Counted from the stretch's first letter, positions 48,446-57,247 are shown. The stretch: DNA of 64,000 bases from Saprospirales bacterium (GCA_016711605.1 JADJSS010000015.1:36001-100000), one strand, 5' to 3'. The notes: generated from the sequence alone by a model not told the origin. Translations and numbers: made by a program.

Positions 48446-49138
48446 ATGAAGAATATTTTATTTTTATTGATTGCTTTTGTTTTCTTTTCTACAGAAAAAT
48501 TATTTGCACAAGAAGAAATCTATCAACCAATAAAAGTAACTGATACGTTGTATGAGAACACTAATAAATCAGAAACAAAAAAATTAGATAGATCTGAACG
48601 CAGAAAAGAATTAAAAGAACAAGAAAATGCACGTACTGAAGAAGAAAAGAAAAAAGAAATGTTAGATCGATTTCGAATTGGTTTAAATGATATTTCTATA
48701 CAAATTGGCGCCGTAACAACATTGAGTATGTCTGCAACAGTTGGTTATATGGTTGTTAAAAAAAGATTAGAGTTAGGCGCTGGGCCATTGTTTATTTTCC
48801 AACGAGTAAGGTATACAAATGGCGCAGCACAAAATTATTTCGTTTATGGAGCTGCAGCTTACGCACGTGGTTTCTTGTATAAAGGAATTAATTTAGAAGC
48901 TCGATATGTGTTAGCCAACAGACCATCTGTTTATGATGCTAGCAGAAGAGTAAATGTAAATCATTTATTAATTGGTGGTGGTTATGTGCAGCCAGTTGGC
49001 AAGATTGCATATCTTAATATTTCAGCATTATTTAGTGTAATTAACACCGCAGAATCATTGTATCAAGGCACGTTTAGTAATAATTTTCCACTGATACTTA
49101 ATTTAGGATTTAGTTTTGGTTTAGGTGGAAAAGATTAA
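48446..49138 (+). CDS. exported protein with Lys/Glu-rich linker and barrel-like C terminus
   Basis: About 230 residues from ATG 48446 (MKNILFLLIAFVFF, signal peptide ending LFAQ). A charged helical linker (SERRKELKEQENARTEEEKK) is followed by strand-like segments (ISIQIGAVTTLSMSATVGYM, LILNLGFSFGLGG) that end in an aromatic-poor barrel-type terminus. Probably an outer-membrane barrel with a periplasmic arm. The upstream starts at 48368 and 48422 would put the signal peptide after extra residues. It converges with the lipoprotein gene, overlapping stops by 4 bp. Confidence 0.72.
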   Translation: MKNILFLLIAFVFFSTEKLFAQEEIYQPIKVTDTLYENTNKSETKKLDRSERRKELKEQENARTEEEKKKEMLDRFRIGLNDISIQIGAVTTLSMSATVGYMVVKKRLELGAGPLFIFQRVRYTNGAAQNYFVYGAAAYARGFLYKGINLEARYVLANRPSVYDASRRVNVNHLLIGGGYVQPVGKIAYLNISALFSVINTAESLYQGTFSNNFPLILNLGFSFGLGGKD

Positions 49139-49719
49139 TTCAACCAAGTTAATTTTTTGCTCTTAGCAAGGATAACATCACCATTTTCTTTTGTGAATTT
49201 TACAGTAAATTGATGCGTCAACACATCAGTAGGTTTGGTATTTAATTTAAAATAAATATTTTTTGTAAAATCAGTCGTTGTATTCATTAAGTCTTTTAAG
49301 CTGCTGCCATTTTCAGTAATAATAGATAACAAATTTGTGTTTTTAAGATTGCCATTATACGTTGTATCGCTGCTAAGTTCTATTTCAGTTATCTTATTGC
49401 CAAGTATACTTGTATTAGGTAATGGTTCGCATGCAAATGAAGTATTTGTCAATGAAAAATTAAAATGATTCATCGTAATTTCTTTCAATTCAAAGGTTAC
49501 AAAAATGAACAATGAATCACTATTTTTTATCGTGTCAAAATCAACTTGAGAACTAATAGAATCTGTAAAATTAGATAGATTTGTGAAATGATGAATTCCA
49601 GTAATTTTCTTTATGTCTAATTTAATGTTTTGAGGTGGCGCAGGTTTGCAACAACTAAACGGAAAAAAACCAATTAACACTAGAATAAAAAGTGATGCTA
49701 GAAAATGTTTGAGTTGCAT
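49135..49719 (-). CDS. putative lipoprotein of unknown function
   Basis: A 194-residue protein whose N terminus (LFILVLIGFFPFSCCKP) looks like a lipoprotein signal with Cys after a Ser; the lipobox is not perfect. The rest is a single beta-rich domain with regular polar/hydrophobic alternation and no motif I recognise. It lies 13 bp downstream of the M23 peptidase gene and is probably co-transcribed with it. Confidence 0.7.
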   Translation of the reverse strand: MQLKHFLASLFILVLIGFFPFSCCKPAPPQNIKLDIKKITGIHHFTNLSNFTDSISSQVDFDTIKNSDSLFIFVTFELKEITMNHFNFSLTNTSFACEPLPNTSILGNKITEIELSSDTTYNGNLKNTNLLSIITENGSSLKDLMNTTTDFTKNIYFKLNTKPTDVLTHQFTVKFTKENGDVILAKSKKLTWLN

Positions 49720-49732
49720 GAAATCAGATTTA

Positions 49733-51103
49733 TTACTTCAAAGGTTTTATATCTAATCGTTTTTTGATAGTATCAAAATAAACAAGATAATTAGCTAGAT
49801 TTTCTTTTGGAATTTGTTTTACAACATTTAATTTTTCACGCAATGGATCTACTTGCTCACCATTTTTCCAAAAACGATAACACACATGCGGTCCAGTAGC
49901 TAAACCAGTTTGACCGACATATCCAATCACTTGTCCTTGTTGCACACGTCTGCCTGGTTGAATGCCTTTGGCAACTCGGGTCATATGTAAATATTGTGTT
50001 TCGTACATTCTATCATGTCTTATTTTTACATAATTTCCGTTATACTGTTTAAATTCTGCATTCAAAATAATTCCACTTGCAGTTGCAATAATAGGTGCGC
50101 CAGTTGGTGCTGCAAAATCAGTTCCTAAATGCGCTTTTTCAACTAATAAAACTGGATGAAAACGATGCAAATTAAAACGCGAAACAATTGAGCCACCTTT
50201 CTGCAACGGCGATTTTAAAAATGCTGTTTTCAAATATTTTCCTTTATCGTCCACATATTGATAACTGCTATCATCTTCTAAAAAATAATCGAGTGCATAA
50301 AATGTTTTCTTTTTTTGTTTGATACAAACTGCTTTCACATGACCAACATCTAAAAATTGTCCGTTGATACTGGTTTGATCATAAATAAATTGAATCGTAT
50401 CATTCTTGCGTAAATTATTCACCGAAAATTTATTGCCAAGTGCTTTGTTTAATTGCTCTATTAGTTTTTGATCAAGGTTGTTTTCTTTTAACGATTTTGA
50501 TAACGATTTTTGAATGATAGCAGCAAATTGAATTTCTGTAGTATCAATGTTTTTTTCAAAAAAAGAAATTTGTAACGGATGATATAAAATTGGCTTCTTA
50601 GCTTTTTTCTTTTTCTTCGATTTTTTTGAAACAATTTCTTCTGTTTGCTCAACAGGAACAAAACTAGTATCGGTACAATTGGCTATAATATATTCATAGT
50701 TCGAAGTTTTAAAGACCAAATATTGCAGTTGCGAAGTAGAGTCTGTTTCTTTGGTTAAAATAAAATATTTTAGTTTTGCAGTTGCCGTTTTAAAATCAAA
50801 TGCATCTTTGGTTTCATTGATAAATTGTGCGAATTGATTTTTATCTAATTTTAAAGAAGTAAATAATTTTTGGATATTATCGCGTCTGCCAAATTCTTTT
50901 TCGCGCACATATAAACTATCGATTTCAATATCTAAAAATGTAGTAGATACAGAATCAACACAAGGTTTTGCCAATTTAGTTGAATCAATTTTTAATGAAT
51001 CAACAGAAGAATGGCTATCTACTTTTTTTTGTTGATTAGAACAAGAAAAGATAAACAGACATAAAATAAATAAACACAAAAAATGTCGAACGGCTTTCTT
51101 CAT
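49733..51103 (-). CDS. M23 family metallopeptidase (murein endopeptidase-like lipoprotein)
   Basis: A 456-residue protein with a lipoprotein-type signal (LCLFIFSCSNQQ), a long N-terminal region containing a Lys-rich linker (KKSKKKKKAKK) and a LytM/Csd3-type N domain, and a C-terminal M23 domain. Zinc residues are seen in AHLGTDFAAPTGAP (HxxxD) and TGPHVCYRFWKNGEQVDPL. The usual HxH reads HVC here, a change also seen in Bacteroidota homologues, so activity should be tested rather than assumed. Family members cut peptide cross-links during wall growth and division. Upstream of the lipoprotein gene. Confidence 0.87.
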   Translation of the reverse strand: MKKAVRHFLCLFILCLFIFSCSNQQKKVDSHSSVDSLKIDSTKLAKPCVDSVSTTFLDIEIDSLYVREKEFGRRDNIQKLFTSLKLDKNQFAQFINETKDAFDFKTATAKLKYFILTKETDSTSQLQYLVFKTSNYEYIIANCTDTSFVPVEQTEEIVSKKSKKKKKAKKPILYHPLQISFFEKNIDTTEIQFAAIIQKSLSKSLKENNLDQKLIEQLNKALGNKFSVNNLRKNDTIQFIYDQTSINGQFLDVGHVKAVCIKQKKKTFYALDYFLEDDSSYQYVDDKGKYLKTAFLKSPLQKGGSIVSRFNLHRFHPVLLVEKAHLGTDFAAPTGAPIIATASGIILNAEFKQYNGNYVKIRHDRMYETQYLHMTRVAKGIQPGRRVQQGQVIGYVGQTGLATGPHVCYRFWKNGEQVDPLREKLNVVKQIPKENLANYLVYFDTIKKRLDIKPLK

Positions 51104-51209
51104 AAAAAAATGATTCCGTTCCGATTAATCGGAATTTCGGAACGCAAAGATAATAATATTTGATAATTAGAAGATTTTGCAGAATTTTATAGCAAATTCT
51201 TAACAAAAA

Positions 51210-52346
51210 CTAATGTAGTAAGAAATATAAAACGATTGGAATACAAAGTAAACGTATGATTTCCGTTGGTTTCGACCAATTTTTATTTTCAAATAAACCA
51301 CCAATATTTATCACTGAAAAAATGATAAAAAAAGTAGCGATATATTTTTGTAAAGTATTAAATTTTGGATGTTCTGCATCACCAACTCCAAACAAGAAAA
51401 ATGAAGCAAAAGCCAGCAACAACGCAAACTGAAACACTATATAAATATGAACATTTCGATTACTTTGTGCATCATACAATTGTCGTTGCGTGTCTATTTC
51501 TTTTGGAACAATAGCGCCGCCTAAATATGCAGGTCGCCAACCTGGTTTTCTTAATAAAACCAAGAAAAAATCTTTTGCATTTTTTACTTTAGAAAGTTGT
51601 TGAAGAATCCAGCCATAATAATCAAAGTTGGCAACGGCAATGTTCCAGCTTTTTAATTGCGATGTAACACCATAATGCACTTCTTCTTCTTCGAGTTGAA
51701 ATGTGGCAAACATTCTATCGAAAATAATCAACGTGCCACCGTGATTTTTATCAATATATTTTGGGTTCACGCCATGGTGCACACGATGATGCGATGGTGT
51801 ATTGAAAAAATACTCAAACCAAGCTGGCATTTTATCAATTAATCTGGTGTGTATCCAAAATTGATACAAGGTTTGAATGGCAGCAATTGTTGCAAATAAA
51901 GTTGGACTAAAGCCAATAAATGCTAATGGTAAATAAAACCAAAATGAGCCAAATGTTTGTGTGGCTGATTGGCGCAAAGCAACCGATAAATTATATTCTT
52001 CACTTTGGTGATGAACAACATGCGTGCCCCAAAGTACGCTTACTTCGTGCGATAAACGATGAAACCAATAATAGAAAAAATCAACACCAATAAATAACAA
52101 AATCCAAGTGTACCATTCATTCGGAATGTTTTTGAAAACACGAAAGTTATTGTAAATCCAAACATAAACACCAATAGTTACAATTTTTGTAAACACGCCA
52201 ACCACTTGCGAAATTATACCTGAACTCAAGTTGGAAATCGTATCATTTAAACGATACAGATTTGTCTTTTTCATTTTATTAATCAGTAATTCTACTGCAA
52301 TCAGAATAAAAAAAGCTGGTATAGAAAGTGTGATAAGGTTAAGCAT
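51210..52346 (-). CDS. sterol desaturase / fatty acid hydroxylase family protein
   Basis: A 378-residue polytopic membrane protein with the clustered His motifs of the di-iron fatty acid hydroxylase superfamily: YWFHRLSHEVSVLWGTHVVHHQ, then SHHRVHHGVNPKYIDKNHGG. These ligate two irons that hydroxylate or desaturate lipid chains, using electron donors not coded nearby. Additional helices at the C terminus are typical of the larger bacterial group. The substrate (sphingolipid, sterol-like or carotenoid) is not predictable here. Confidence 0.9.
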   Translation of the reverse strand: MLNLITLSIPAFFILIAVELLINKMKKTNLYRLNDTISNLSSGIISQVVGVFTKIVTIGVYVWIYNNFRVFKNIPNEWYTWILLFIGVDFFYYWFHRLSHEVSVLWGTHVVHHQSEEYNLSVALRQSATQTFGSFWFYLPLAFIGFSPTLFATIAAIQTLYQFWIHTRLIDKMPAWFEYFFNTPSHHRVHHGVNPKYIDKNHGGTLIIFDRMFATFQLEEEEVHYGVTSQLKSWNIAVANFDYYGWILQQLSKVKNAKDFFLVLLRKPGWRPAYLGGAIVPKEIDTQRQLYDAQSNRNVHIYIVFQFALLLAFASFFLFGVGDAEHPKFNTLQKYIATFFIIFSVINIGGLFENKNWSKPTEIIRLLCIPIVLYFLLH

Positions 52347-52394
52347 GTGTAGTCAAAATAATATTTTAGGACTTAGAATAAAGTAATTCTCAAA

Positions 52395-52712
52395 TTACTT
52401 ATCAGCTTCCACAAAAATATACAAATCTTCGCTGTCTTTTTTCATCCAGTAATTTTCGCGTGCGTATTTTTCCATATTCTCAATACTGGAAAATGTTTCT
52501 TTTTCTACTTGTTTTACTTTTGCAATTTCTGTAGCATAATAATTTTCTTGTTTAGTTAATTCATGCACTTGCATAGCTAATTTTGCCTGAGAAATCAGCG
52601 TATTTTCACTAAAAAATAAAACATAAATAAAATATCCTAAAAAAAGCAAGATAAACTTATTGCGCAGCGGTGCTGGTATTTTTTCTTTCAATTTTGGATC
52701 TATGATAGGCAT
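52395..52712 (-). CDS. ftsB: FtsB/DivIC-type septum formation initiator
   Basis: A 105-residue bitopic protein: one membrane helix (FILLFLGYFIYVLFF, residues ~20-36), a coiled coil (KLAMQVHELTKQENYYATEIAKVKQVEKE), and a C-terminal patch ENMEKYARENYWMKKDSEDLYIFVE, the end pattern of the family. It joins FtsL and FtsQ in the divisome. Its location here is isolated from other cell-division genes. The 270 bp upstream holds only the tRNA promoter. Confidence 0.9.
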   Translation of the reverse strand: MPIIDPKLKEKIPAPLRNKFILLFLGYFIYVLFFSENTLISQAKLAMQVHELTKQENYYATEIAKVKQVEKETFSSIENMEKYARENYWMKKDSEDLYIFVEADK

Positions 52713-52949
52713 TCTCTTTTGACTATTTATTGCATAAAGATAAATTATAAAATCGCATTTTAAATAGATTCTTTTTCACATTTTTGCAATATTTAATGAA
52801 ATTAAAATAGATTTTAGTGAAGAATTCATCGCCAATTGAAAATAATCTGATTGAAATTTATTTTCAAATCATCCAAATAGCACATTTTACTCAATATTAT
52901 TATTTTTAAAAATTGTGCTCGTGAATGCAAAGCATTTCAAATTAATTCC

Positions 52950-52957
52950 TACATTTG
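52950..52957 (+). promoter_or_regulatory. -7 box of the tRNA-Leu promoter
   Basis: TACATTTG matches TAnnTTTG and lies 25 bp before the tRNA, a fitting distance for a short leader. The -33 element is weak. Confidence 0.5.
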
Positions 52958-52982
52958 CAACCCGAATTAGTCGGATAAACTT

Positions 52983-53062
52983 GCGGGTGTGGCGAAATTG
53001 GTAGACGCACTAGACTTAGGATCTAGCGGGCAACCATGGGGGTTCGAGTCCCTCCACCCGCA
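52983..53062 (+). tRNA. tRNA-Leu (anticodon UAG)
   Basis: The acceptor stem GCGGGTG pairs with CACCCGC, the discriminator is A, and the 3' CCA is not encoded. The anticodon stem CTAGA/TCTAG closes a loop CTTAGGA with anticodon TAG, reading CUA leucine codons. A long variable arm (GCGGGCAACCATGGGG region) and the T arm GGTTCGAGTCC are typical of class II tRNA-Leu. Length is 80 nt. Confidence 0.95.
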
Positions 53063-53064
53063 CG

Positions 53065-53126
53065 AAATGTTGAATAGTAAATGATATACGTTTAAATACA
53101 GCGGCATTGTTTATTATTCAACATTT
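53065..53126 (+). repeat. inverted repeat directly after tRNA-Leu
   Basis: 17-bp arms (53065-53081 and 53110-53126) matching at 16 positions, with a 28-base loop, beginning two bases after the tRNA. It is AT-rich, with no T tract, so it may be a processing or end hairpin of the tRNA transcript or another intergenic repeat. Confidence 0.6.
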
Positions 53127-53172
53127 AATTTTTAAAAATTAAAGCTAACTTATAACTTATAATAATTACATC

Positions 53173-54264
53173 GTGAATAGTACACTAACCAATACAGATG
53201 CCTTGAATGCAATTATCAGCATTGAAATTTCAAAAGAAGATTATTTGCCAGCAGTAGAAAAAGCATTAACCACAGCAAAAAACAATGCTGTTATCAAAGG
53301 TTTCAGAAAAGGATTTGTGCCAATCGGTGTCGTTAAAAAAATGTATGGTAATTCTATATTATTAGATGAATTAAATAAAAAAGTTTCGGAAGCATTGAAC
53401 AAACATATTGAAGAGCATAAAATAGATATGTTAGGTCGTCCGTTGCCTTTGCCAAATGAAAATATTCAGCTAGATATTAATAATCCAATTGATTATACAT
53501 TCCAATATGAAATAGGTTTAGCACCAACAGTTGATGTTGCTATCAACAAATCAACTAAAGTTACAAAGAACTTAATTACTATCGATGATAAAACATTAGA
53601 TGAGGAATTGGAAAAAGTATGCGTTCGATATGGCAAAGTTACCAATGAAGAAGAAGTGAAAGAAGGCAAGGAGCCAATAACTGAGAAAGCATCATTAAAC
53701 CAAGAATTGTTTGATCAAATTTATGGTCCAGGTGTTGTAAATTCTGTAGAAGAATTTAGAGAAAAAGTGCGAACTGAATTGGAAGGTTTTTCTGTTAGCA
53801 GCACCAACAATCAGTTCAAAGAAAACATCTACAATACCTTGATGGAAAATACAAAAATTGAGTTACCAGATGCTTTTTTGAAAAAATTCATCAAATCATC
53901 TAATGAAAAACCAATTTCTGACGAACAAATTGAAATTGAATATCCATCATTTGTAAGTGGTTTAAAATGGAATTTAATCACAGGGAAAATTGCGAAAGAT
54001 AATGACTTCAAAATTGAAATGGCTGATATTAAAGAATTTTCAAAAAATGCACTTCGTCAGCAATTAATGATGTACAATCCAACTGGACAAGGTTTGCCAG
54101 AAGAAACACTCGACCAATTAAACAATAGTATGATGTCGAAAGAAGAACATGTCAAAAAGTCATACGATGGCGCATTGGAACAAAAATTGTTTACTTTTAT
54201 CGAAAGTCAAATAACGATAGACGAAAAGTCTGTTGCATTCGCTGATTTTTTTGATAAAAAATAG
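53173..54264 (+). CDS. tig: trigger factor lacking the PPIase domain
   Basis: A 363-residue ribosome-associated chaperone starting at GTG 53173. The ribosome-binding signature GFRKGFVPIGVVKKMYG lies near residue 42. Domains seen: N-terminal ribosome-binding domain, linker to about residue 160, then directly the C-terminal chaperone arms (LNQELFDQIYGPGVVNSVEEFREKV onward). The FKBP-like peptidyl-prolyl isomerase domain, about 80-100 residues in usual trigger factors, is reduced to some 18 residues (EEEVKEGKEPITEKA). Chaperone function can persist without it in E. coli. Sits upstream of clpP and clpX, the usual tig-clpP-clpX order. Confidence 0.9.
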   Translation: MNSTLTNTDALNAIISIEISKEDYLPAVEKALTTAKNNAVIKGFRKGFVPIGVVKKMYGNSILLDELNKKVSEALNKHIEEHKIDMLGRPLPLPNENIQLDINNPIDYTFQYEIGLAPTVDVAINKSTKVTKNLITIDDKTLDEELEKVCVRYGKVTNEEEVKEGKEPITEKASLNQELFDQIYGPGVVNSVEEFREKVRTELEGFSVSSTNNQFKENIYNTLMENTKIELPDAFLKKFIKSSNEKPISDEQIEIEYPSFVSGLKWNLITGKIAKDNDFKIEMADIKEFSKNALRQQLMMYNPTGQGLPEETLDQLNNSMMSKEEHVKKSYDGALEQKLFTFIESQITIDEKSVAFADFFDKK

Positions 54265-54270
54265 TAGAGC

Positions 54271-54366
54271 GTATTGAGTACAACGTATTTAGTATTTTTA
54301 CACAATACTATAATTGTAAATTTCGCAATACTTCAGTCGCAATACGATATACACATTACTCAATAC
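54271..54366. repeat. inverted repeat GTATTGAGTA between tig and clpP
   Basis: Perfect 10-bp arms at 54271-54280 and 54357-54366, with further CGTATT and CAATACG words between them. The tig-clpP gap is thus filled with GTATTGAG-type words on both strands, a repeat-derived spacer and not a clear promoter. Confidence 0.5.
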
Positions 54367-54380
54367 TAAAACAACTAAAA

Positions 54381-55052
54381 ATGGACTACGGAAAAGAATT
54401 CAGAAAATATGCTACCAAGCATCACGGATTATCTTCTATATATGTAGATGATTATTTACAAAAAAGCATCACCAACCTTACGCCAAATATCATCGAAGAG
54501 CGACCAATGAACGTTGCTGCCTTAGATGTCTTTTCTCGTTTAATGATGGATAGAATCATCTTCATGGGAACAGGTATCGACGATTATGTGGCTAATATCA
54601 TTATGGCGCAATTATTATTTTTAGAATCGGCTGATGCAACACGTGATGTAATGATTTATGTAAACTCACCAGGTGGCAGCGTTTACGCAGGTCTAGGTAT
54701 TTACGATACGATGCAATACATCAAACCAAATGTGGCAACTTGCTGCGTTGGTATTGCTGCTTCTATGGCTGCTGTTTTATTGTGTGCTGGCGAAAAAAAT
54801 AAACGTAGTGCTTTAACACATTCACGCGTGATGATTCACCAACCAATGGGTGGCGCGCAAGGTCAAGTTTCTGAAATAGAAATTACCTACAAAGAAATTA
54901 CCAAATTGAAAAAAGAATTGTACGAAATTATTGCGGATCATAGCGGACAACCATACGAAAAAGTAGAAAAAGACAGTGATCGCGATTATTGGATGACTTC
55001 TACTGAAGCTAAAGAATACGGTATGATCGATGAAGTATTAAGTAGAAAATAA
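54381..55052 (+). CDS. clpP: ATP-dependent Clp protease proteolytic subunit
   Basis: A 223-residue serine protease of the tetradecameric Clp barrel. Catalytic Ser in CVGIAASMAAVLLCAG, His in HSRVMIHQPMGG, Asp in the later DRDYWMT region. It hydrolyses proteins unfolded by ClpX, encoded 159 bp downstream. The N-terminal ~30 residues are the expected propeptide/axial loop. A hairpin terminator lies between clpP and clpX, so clpX likely also has its own promoter. Confidence 0.96.
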   Translation: MDYGKEFRKYATKHHGLSSIYVDDYLQKSITNLTPNIIEERPMNVAALDVFSRLMMDRIIFMGTGIDDYVANIIMAQLLFLESADATRDVMIYVNSPGGSVYAGLGIYDTMQYIKPNVATCCVGIAASMAAVLLCAGEKNKRSALTHSRVMIHQPMGGAQGQVSEIEITYKEITKLKKELYEIIADHSGQPYEKVEKDSDRDYWMTSTEAKEYGMIDEVLSRK

Positions 55053-55055
55053 TGA

Positions 55056-55090
55056 CAAGTTTTTCTAAAATTCTAAACTTTAGAAAAGTT
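55056..55090. repeat. AACTTTTC palindrome family, copy 3 (diverged)
   Basis: Imperfect hairpin with TTTTCTAAA pairing with TTTAGAAAA, directly after the clpP stop. It shares the AAACTTTAGAAAAGTT arm with copies 1 and 2. Confidence 0.6.
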
Positions 55091-55098
55091 ATAAAAAT

Positions 55099-55130
55099 AA
55101 AAATGCCATCGCAAAAGTGATGGCATTTTT
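55099..55130 (+). terminator. intrinsic terminator after clpP
   Basis: Perfect 12-bp stem AAAAATGCCATC / GATGGCATTTTT with an eight-base loop and a T tract. Confidence 0.85.
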
Positions 55131-55152
55131 ATTAAAACACACCATTTTTTTG

Positions 55153-55160
55153 TACTTTTG
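55153..55160 (+). promoter_or_regulatory. -7 box of the clpX promoter
   Basis: TACTTTTG matches TAnnTTTG, after the clpP terminator and 52 bp before the clpX start. Confidence 0.5.
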
Positions 55161-55211
55161 AGCTGTTAAATACAAATAACTTATATCAAATAACGCATAA
55201 CTTCTTCATAC

Positions 55212-56441
55212 ATGTCTAAAAAAAATCAAAATAAATGTAGCTTTTGTGGCAAACCGAAAGAAGAAGTAAAAATTCTGATTGCTGGTTTAGATGGTCACAT
55301 TTGTGAAAATTGCGTAGCGCAAGCTAAAACTATTTTAGATGAAGAGTTTTTTTCGCATAAATCAACAAATAAATCTTCTCAACTCAAAATTCAAAAACCA
55401 AAGGCAATCAAAGAATACTTAGATCAGTATGTAATTGGACAAGACGAAGCCAAAAAAGTGATGGCTGTTGCTGTGTATAATCATTATAAAAGATTAAACC
55501 AACCAGAAACAAAAGACGAAGTAGAAATTGAAAAATCGAATATTTTAATGGTTGGTGAAACTGGAACTGGCAAAACATTATTGGCAAAAACAATTGCTAA
55601 ATTATTGAACGTGCCGTTTACTATTGTCGATGCTACTATTTTCACCGAAGCAGGTTACGTTGGTGAAGATGTGGAAAGCATTATTTCGCGTTTGTTACAA
55701 GTGTGCGATTATGATATTTCTGCTGCTGAAAAAGGAATTGTGTTTATTGATGAAATTGATAAAATTTCGCGCAAAGGCGACAATCCGTCTTTGACTCGCG
55801 ATATAAAAGAAGGTACGCAACAATCTTTATTAAAATTAATAGAAGGAACAGAAGTGTTGGTGCCGCCAAATGGTGGAAGAAAACATCCTGAACAAAAATT
55901 ATTGAAAGTAGACACAAAAAATATTCTATTTATTTGTGGTGGTTCGTTTGATGGAATTGATAAAGTTATTGCAAAACGTTTGAAAACATCTACTGTTGGT
56001 TTCAAAAAAAATAAAGAAGAAGATGCAATTGATAGAGAAAATTTATTGCAATATATTACGCAACAAGACACCAAAAGTTTTGGCTTGATACCTGAATTAG
56101 TTGGACGTTTACCAGTGCTAACCTATTTAGAACCTTTAGACAAAGCAACTTTAAAACAAATTTTGGTAGAACCCAAAAATTCGTTGGTAAAACAATACAA
56201 AAAATTATTTTCTATAGAAAATATTGAATTAAATATTGATGATGAAACCTTAGATTTTATGGTAGAAAAAGCCATGGAATATAAATTAGGAGCACGTGGT
56301 TTGCGTTCTATTTTTGAAGCCATTGTAAACGATGCGATGTTTGAGTTACCATCAACAGATATTGATAAATTCTATCTTACTTTAGAATACGCACAGGAAA
56401 AACTGAACAAATCTAAAATGGCGAAGTTGAAAGTTGCGTAG
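55212..56441 (+). CDS. clpX: ATP-dependent Clp protease ATP-binding subunit ClpX
   Basis: A 409-residue AAA+ unfoldase. The N-terminal zinc domain has CSFCGKPKEEV and ICENCV. The ATPase core carries Walker A GETGTGKT, Walker B IVFIDEIDK, and sensor 2 GARGLRSI. It recognises tagged substrates and feeds them to ClpP. The zinc domain and length are standard. Preceded by its own -7 box and not followed by lon. Confidence 0.97.
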   Translation: MSKKNQNKCSFCGKPKEEVKILIAGLDGHICENCVAQAKTILDEEFFSHKSTNKSSQLKIQKPKAIKEYLDQYVIGQDEAKKVMAVAVYNHYKRLNQPETKDEVEIEKSNILMVGETGTGKTLLAKTIAKLLNVPFTIVDATIFTEAGYVGEDVESIISRLLQVCDYDISAAEKGIVFIDEIDKISRKGDNPSLTRDIKEGTQQSLLKLIEGTEVLVPPNGGRKHPEQKLLKVDTKNILFICGGSFDGIDKVIAKRLKTSTVGFKKNKEEDAIDRENLLQYITQQDTKSFGLIPELVGRLPVLTYLEPLDKATLKQILVEPKNSLVKQYKKLFSIENIELNIDDETLDFMVEKAMEYKLGARGLRSIFEAIVNDAMFELPSTDIDKFYLTLEYAQEKLNKSKMAKLKVA

Positions 56442-56528
56442 AGTAACAACTAAATTCTCATCAATTTTTCTTATCAGCTTATGTGATTTATGTAACAATA
56501 TTTAAAACTATGGAGTACATTTCTTTAT

Positions 56529-56536
56529 TATCTTTG
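56529..56536 (+). promoter_or_regulatory. -7 box of the sodA promoter
   Basis: TATCTTTG, an exact match to TAnnTTTG, 44 bp before the sodA start. Confidence 0.55.
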
Positions 56537-56580
56537 TAATCTATAATCATTCATTCACTAATTCTAAAAATTTATAAAAA

Positions 56581-57195
56581 ATGGCTTTCGAATTACCACA
56601 ATTACCTTATGCACACGATGCATTAGAACCACATTTTGATACTTTAACAATGCAAATTCATCATGGTAAACACCACAACGCGTATGTAACCAACTTAAAT
56701 GCTGCCTTGGCTGGCACCGAAAATGAAGGAAAATCGCTGATAGAATTATTAGCCACTATATCTACACTTTCACCTGCAGTGCGCAATAATGGTGGTGGAC
56801 ATTTCAATCACTCATTATTTTGGCAAATTTTATCACCAAACGGTGGAGGCGAGCCAACCGGAAAAATTGGCGAAGCAATTATTGCAACATTTGGCTCTTA
56901 CGATAAATTCAAAGAAGAATTTACCAAAGCAGCAACAACACGCTTTGGTTCTGGTTGGGCTTGGTTATGTGTAAAACCAGATAAAACTATCTGCATTTGT
57001 TCATCACCAAACCAAGATAATCCATTAATGGATTTGTCTGAATGTCCTGGAACGCCGATTTTAGGTTTAGATGTTTGGGAACACGCCTACTATTTACATT
57101 ACCAAAATCGCAGACCAGACTATATTGCTGCATTTTATAACTTAATTAACTGGACAGAAGTAAACAGAATGTATGAAGCAGCGTTAAGTCTGTAA
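56581..57195 (+). CDS. sodA: superoxide dismutase, Mn/Fe family (Mn-type signature)
   Basis: A 204-residue cytoplasmic enzyme that converts superoxide to peroxide and oxygen. Metal ligands are in MQIHHGKHHNAY, GGGHFNHSLFW, and LDVWEHAYYLHY. The GGGHxNHSLFW block is that of Mn-type enzymes rather than the AAQ block of Fe-SOD, though cambialistic enzymes share it. It follows clpX with its own promoter and ends at a strong terminator. Together with the Bat operon and catalase-free surroundings it points to an aerobic lifestyle. Confidence 0.95.
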   Translation: MAFELPQLPYAHDALEPHFDTLTMQIHHGKHHNAYVTNLNAALAGTENEGKSLIELLATISTLSPAVRNNGGGHFNHSLFWQILSPNGGGEPTGKIGEAIIATFGSYDKFKEEFTKAATTRFGSGWAWLCVKPDKTICICSSPNQDNPLMDLSECPGTPILGLDVWEHAYYLHYQNRRPDYIAAFYNLINWTEVNRMYEAALSL

Positions 57196-57211
57196 AGTAT
57201 AATTCAGAAAT

Positions 57212-57247
57212 AAAAAAAACGTCCTCAATTTTGAGGACGTTTTTTTT
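57212..57247 (+). terminator. intrinsic terminator after sodA
   Basis: A perfect stem AACGTCCTCAA / TTGAGGACGTT extended by A and T tracts on both sides, serving sodA and possibly the convergent dehydrogenase gene. Confidence 0.9.
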
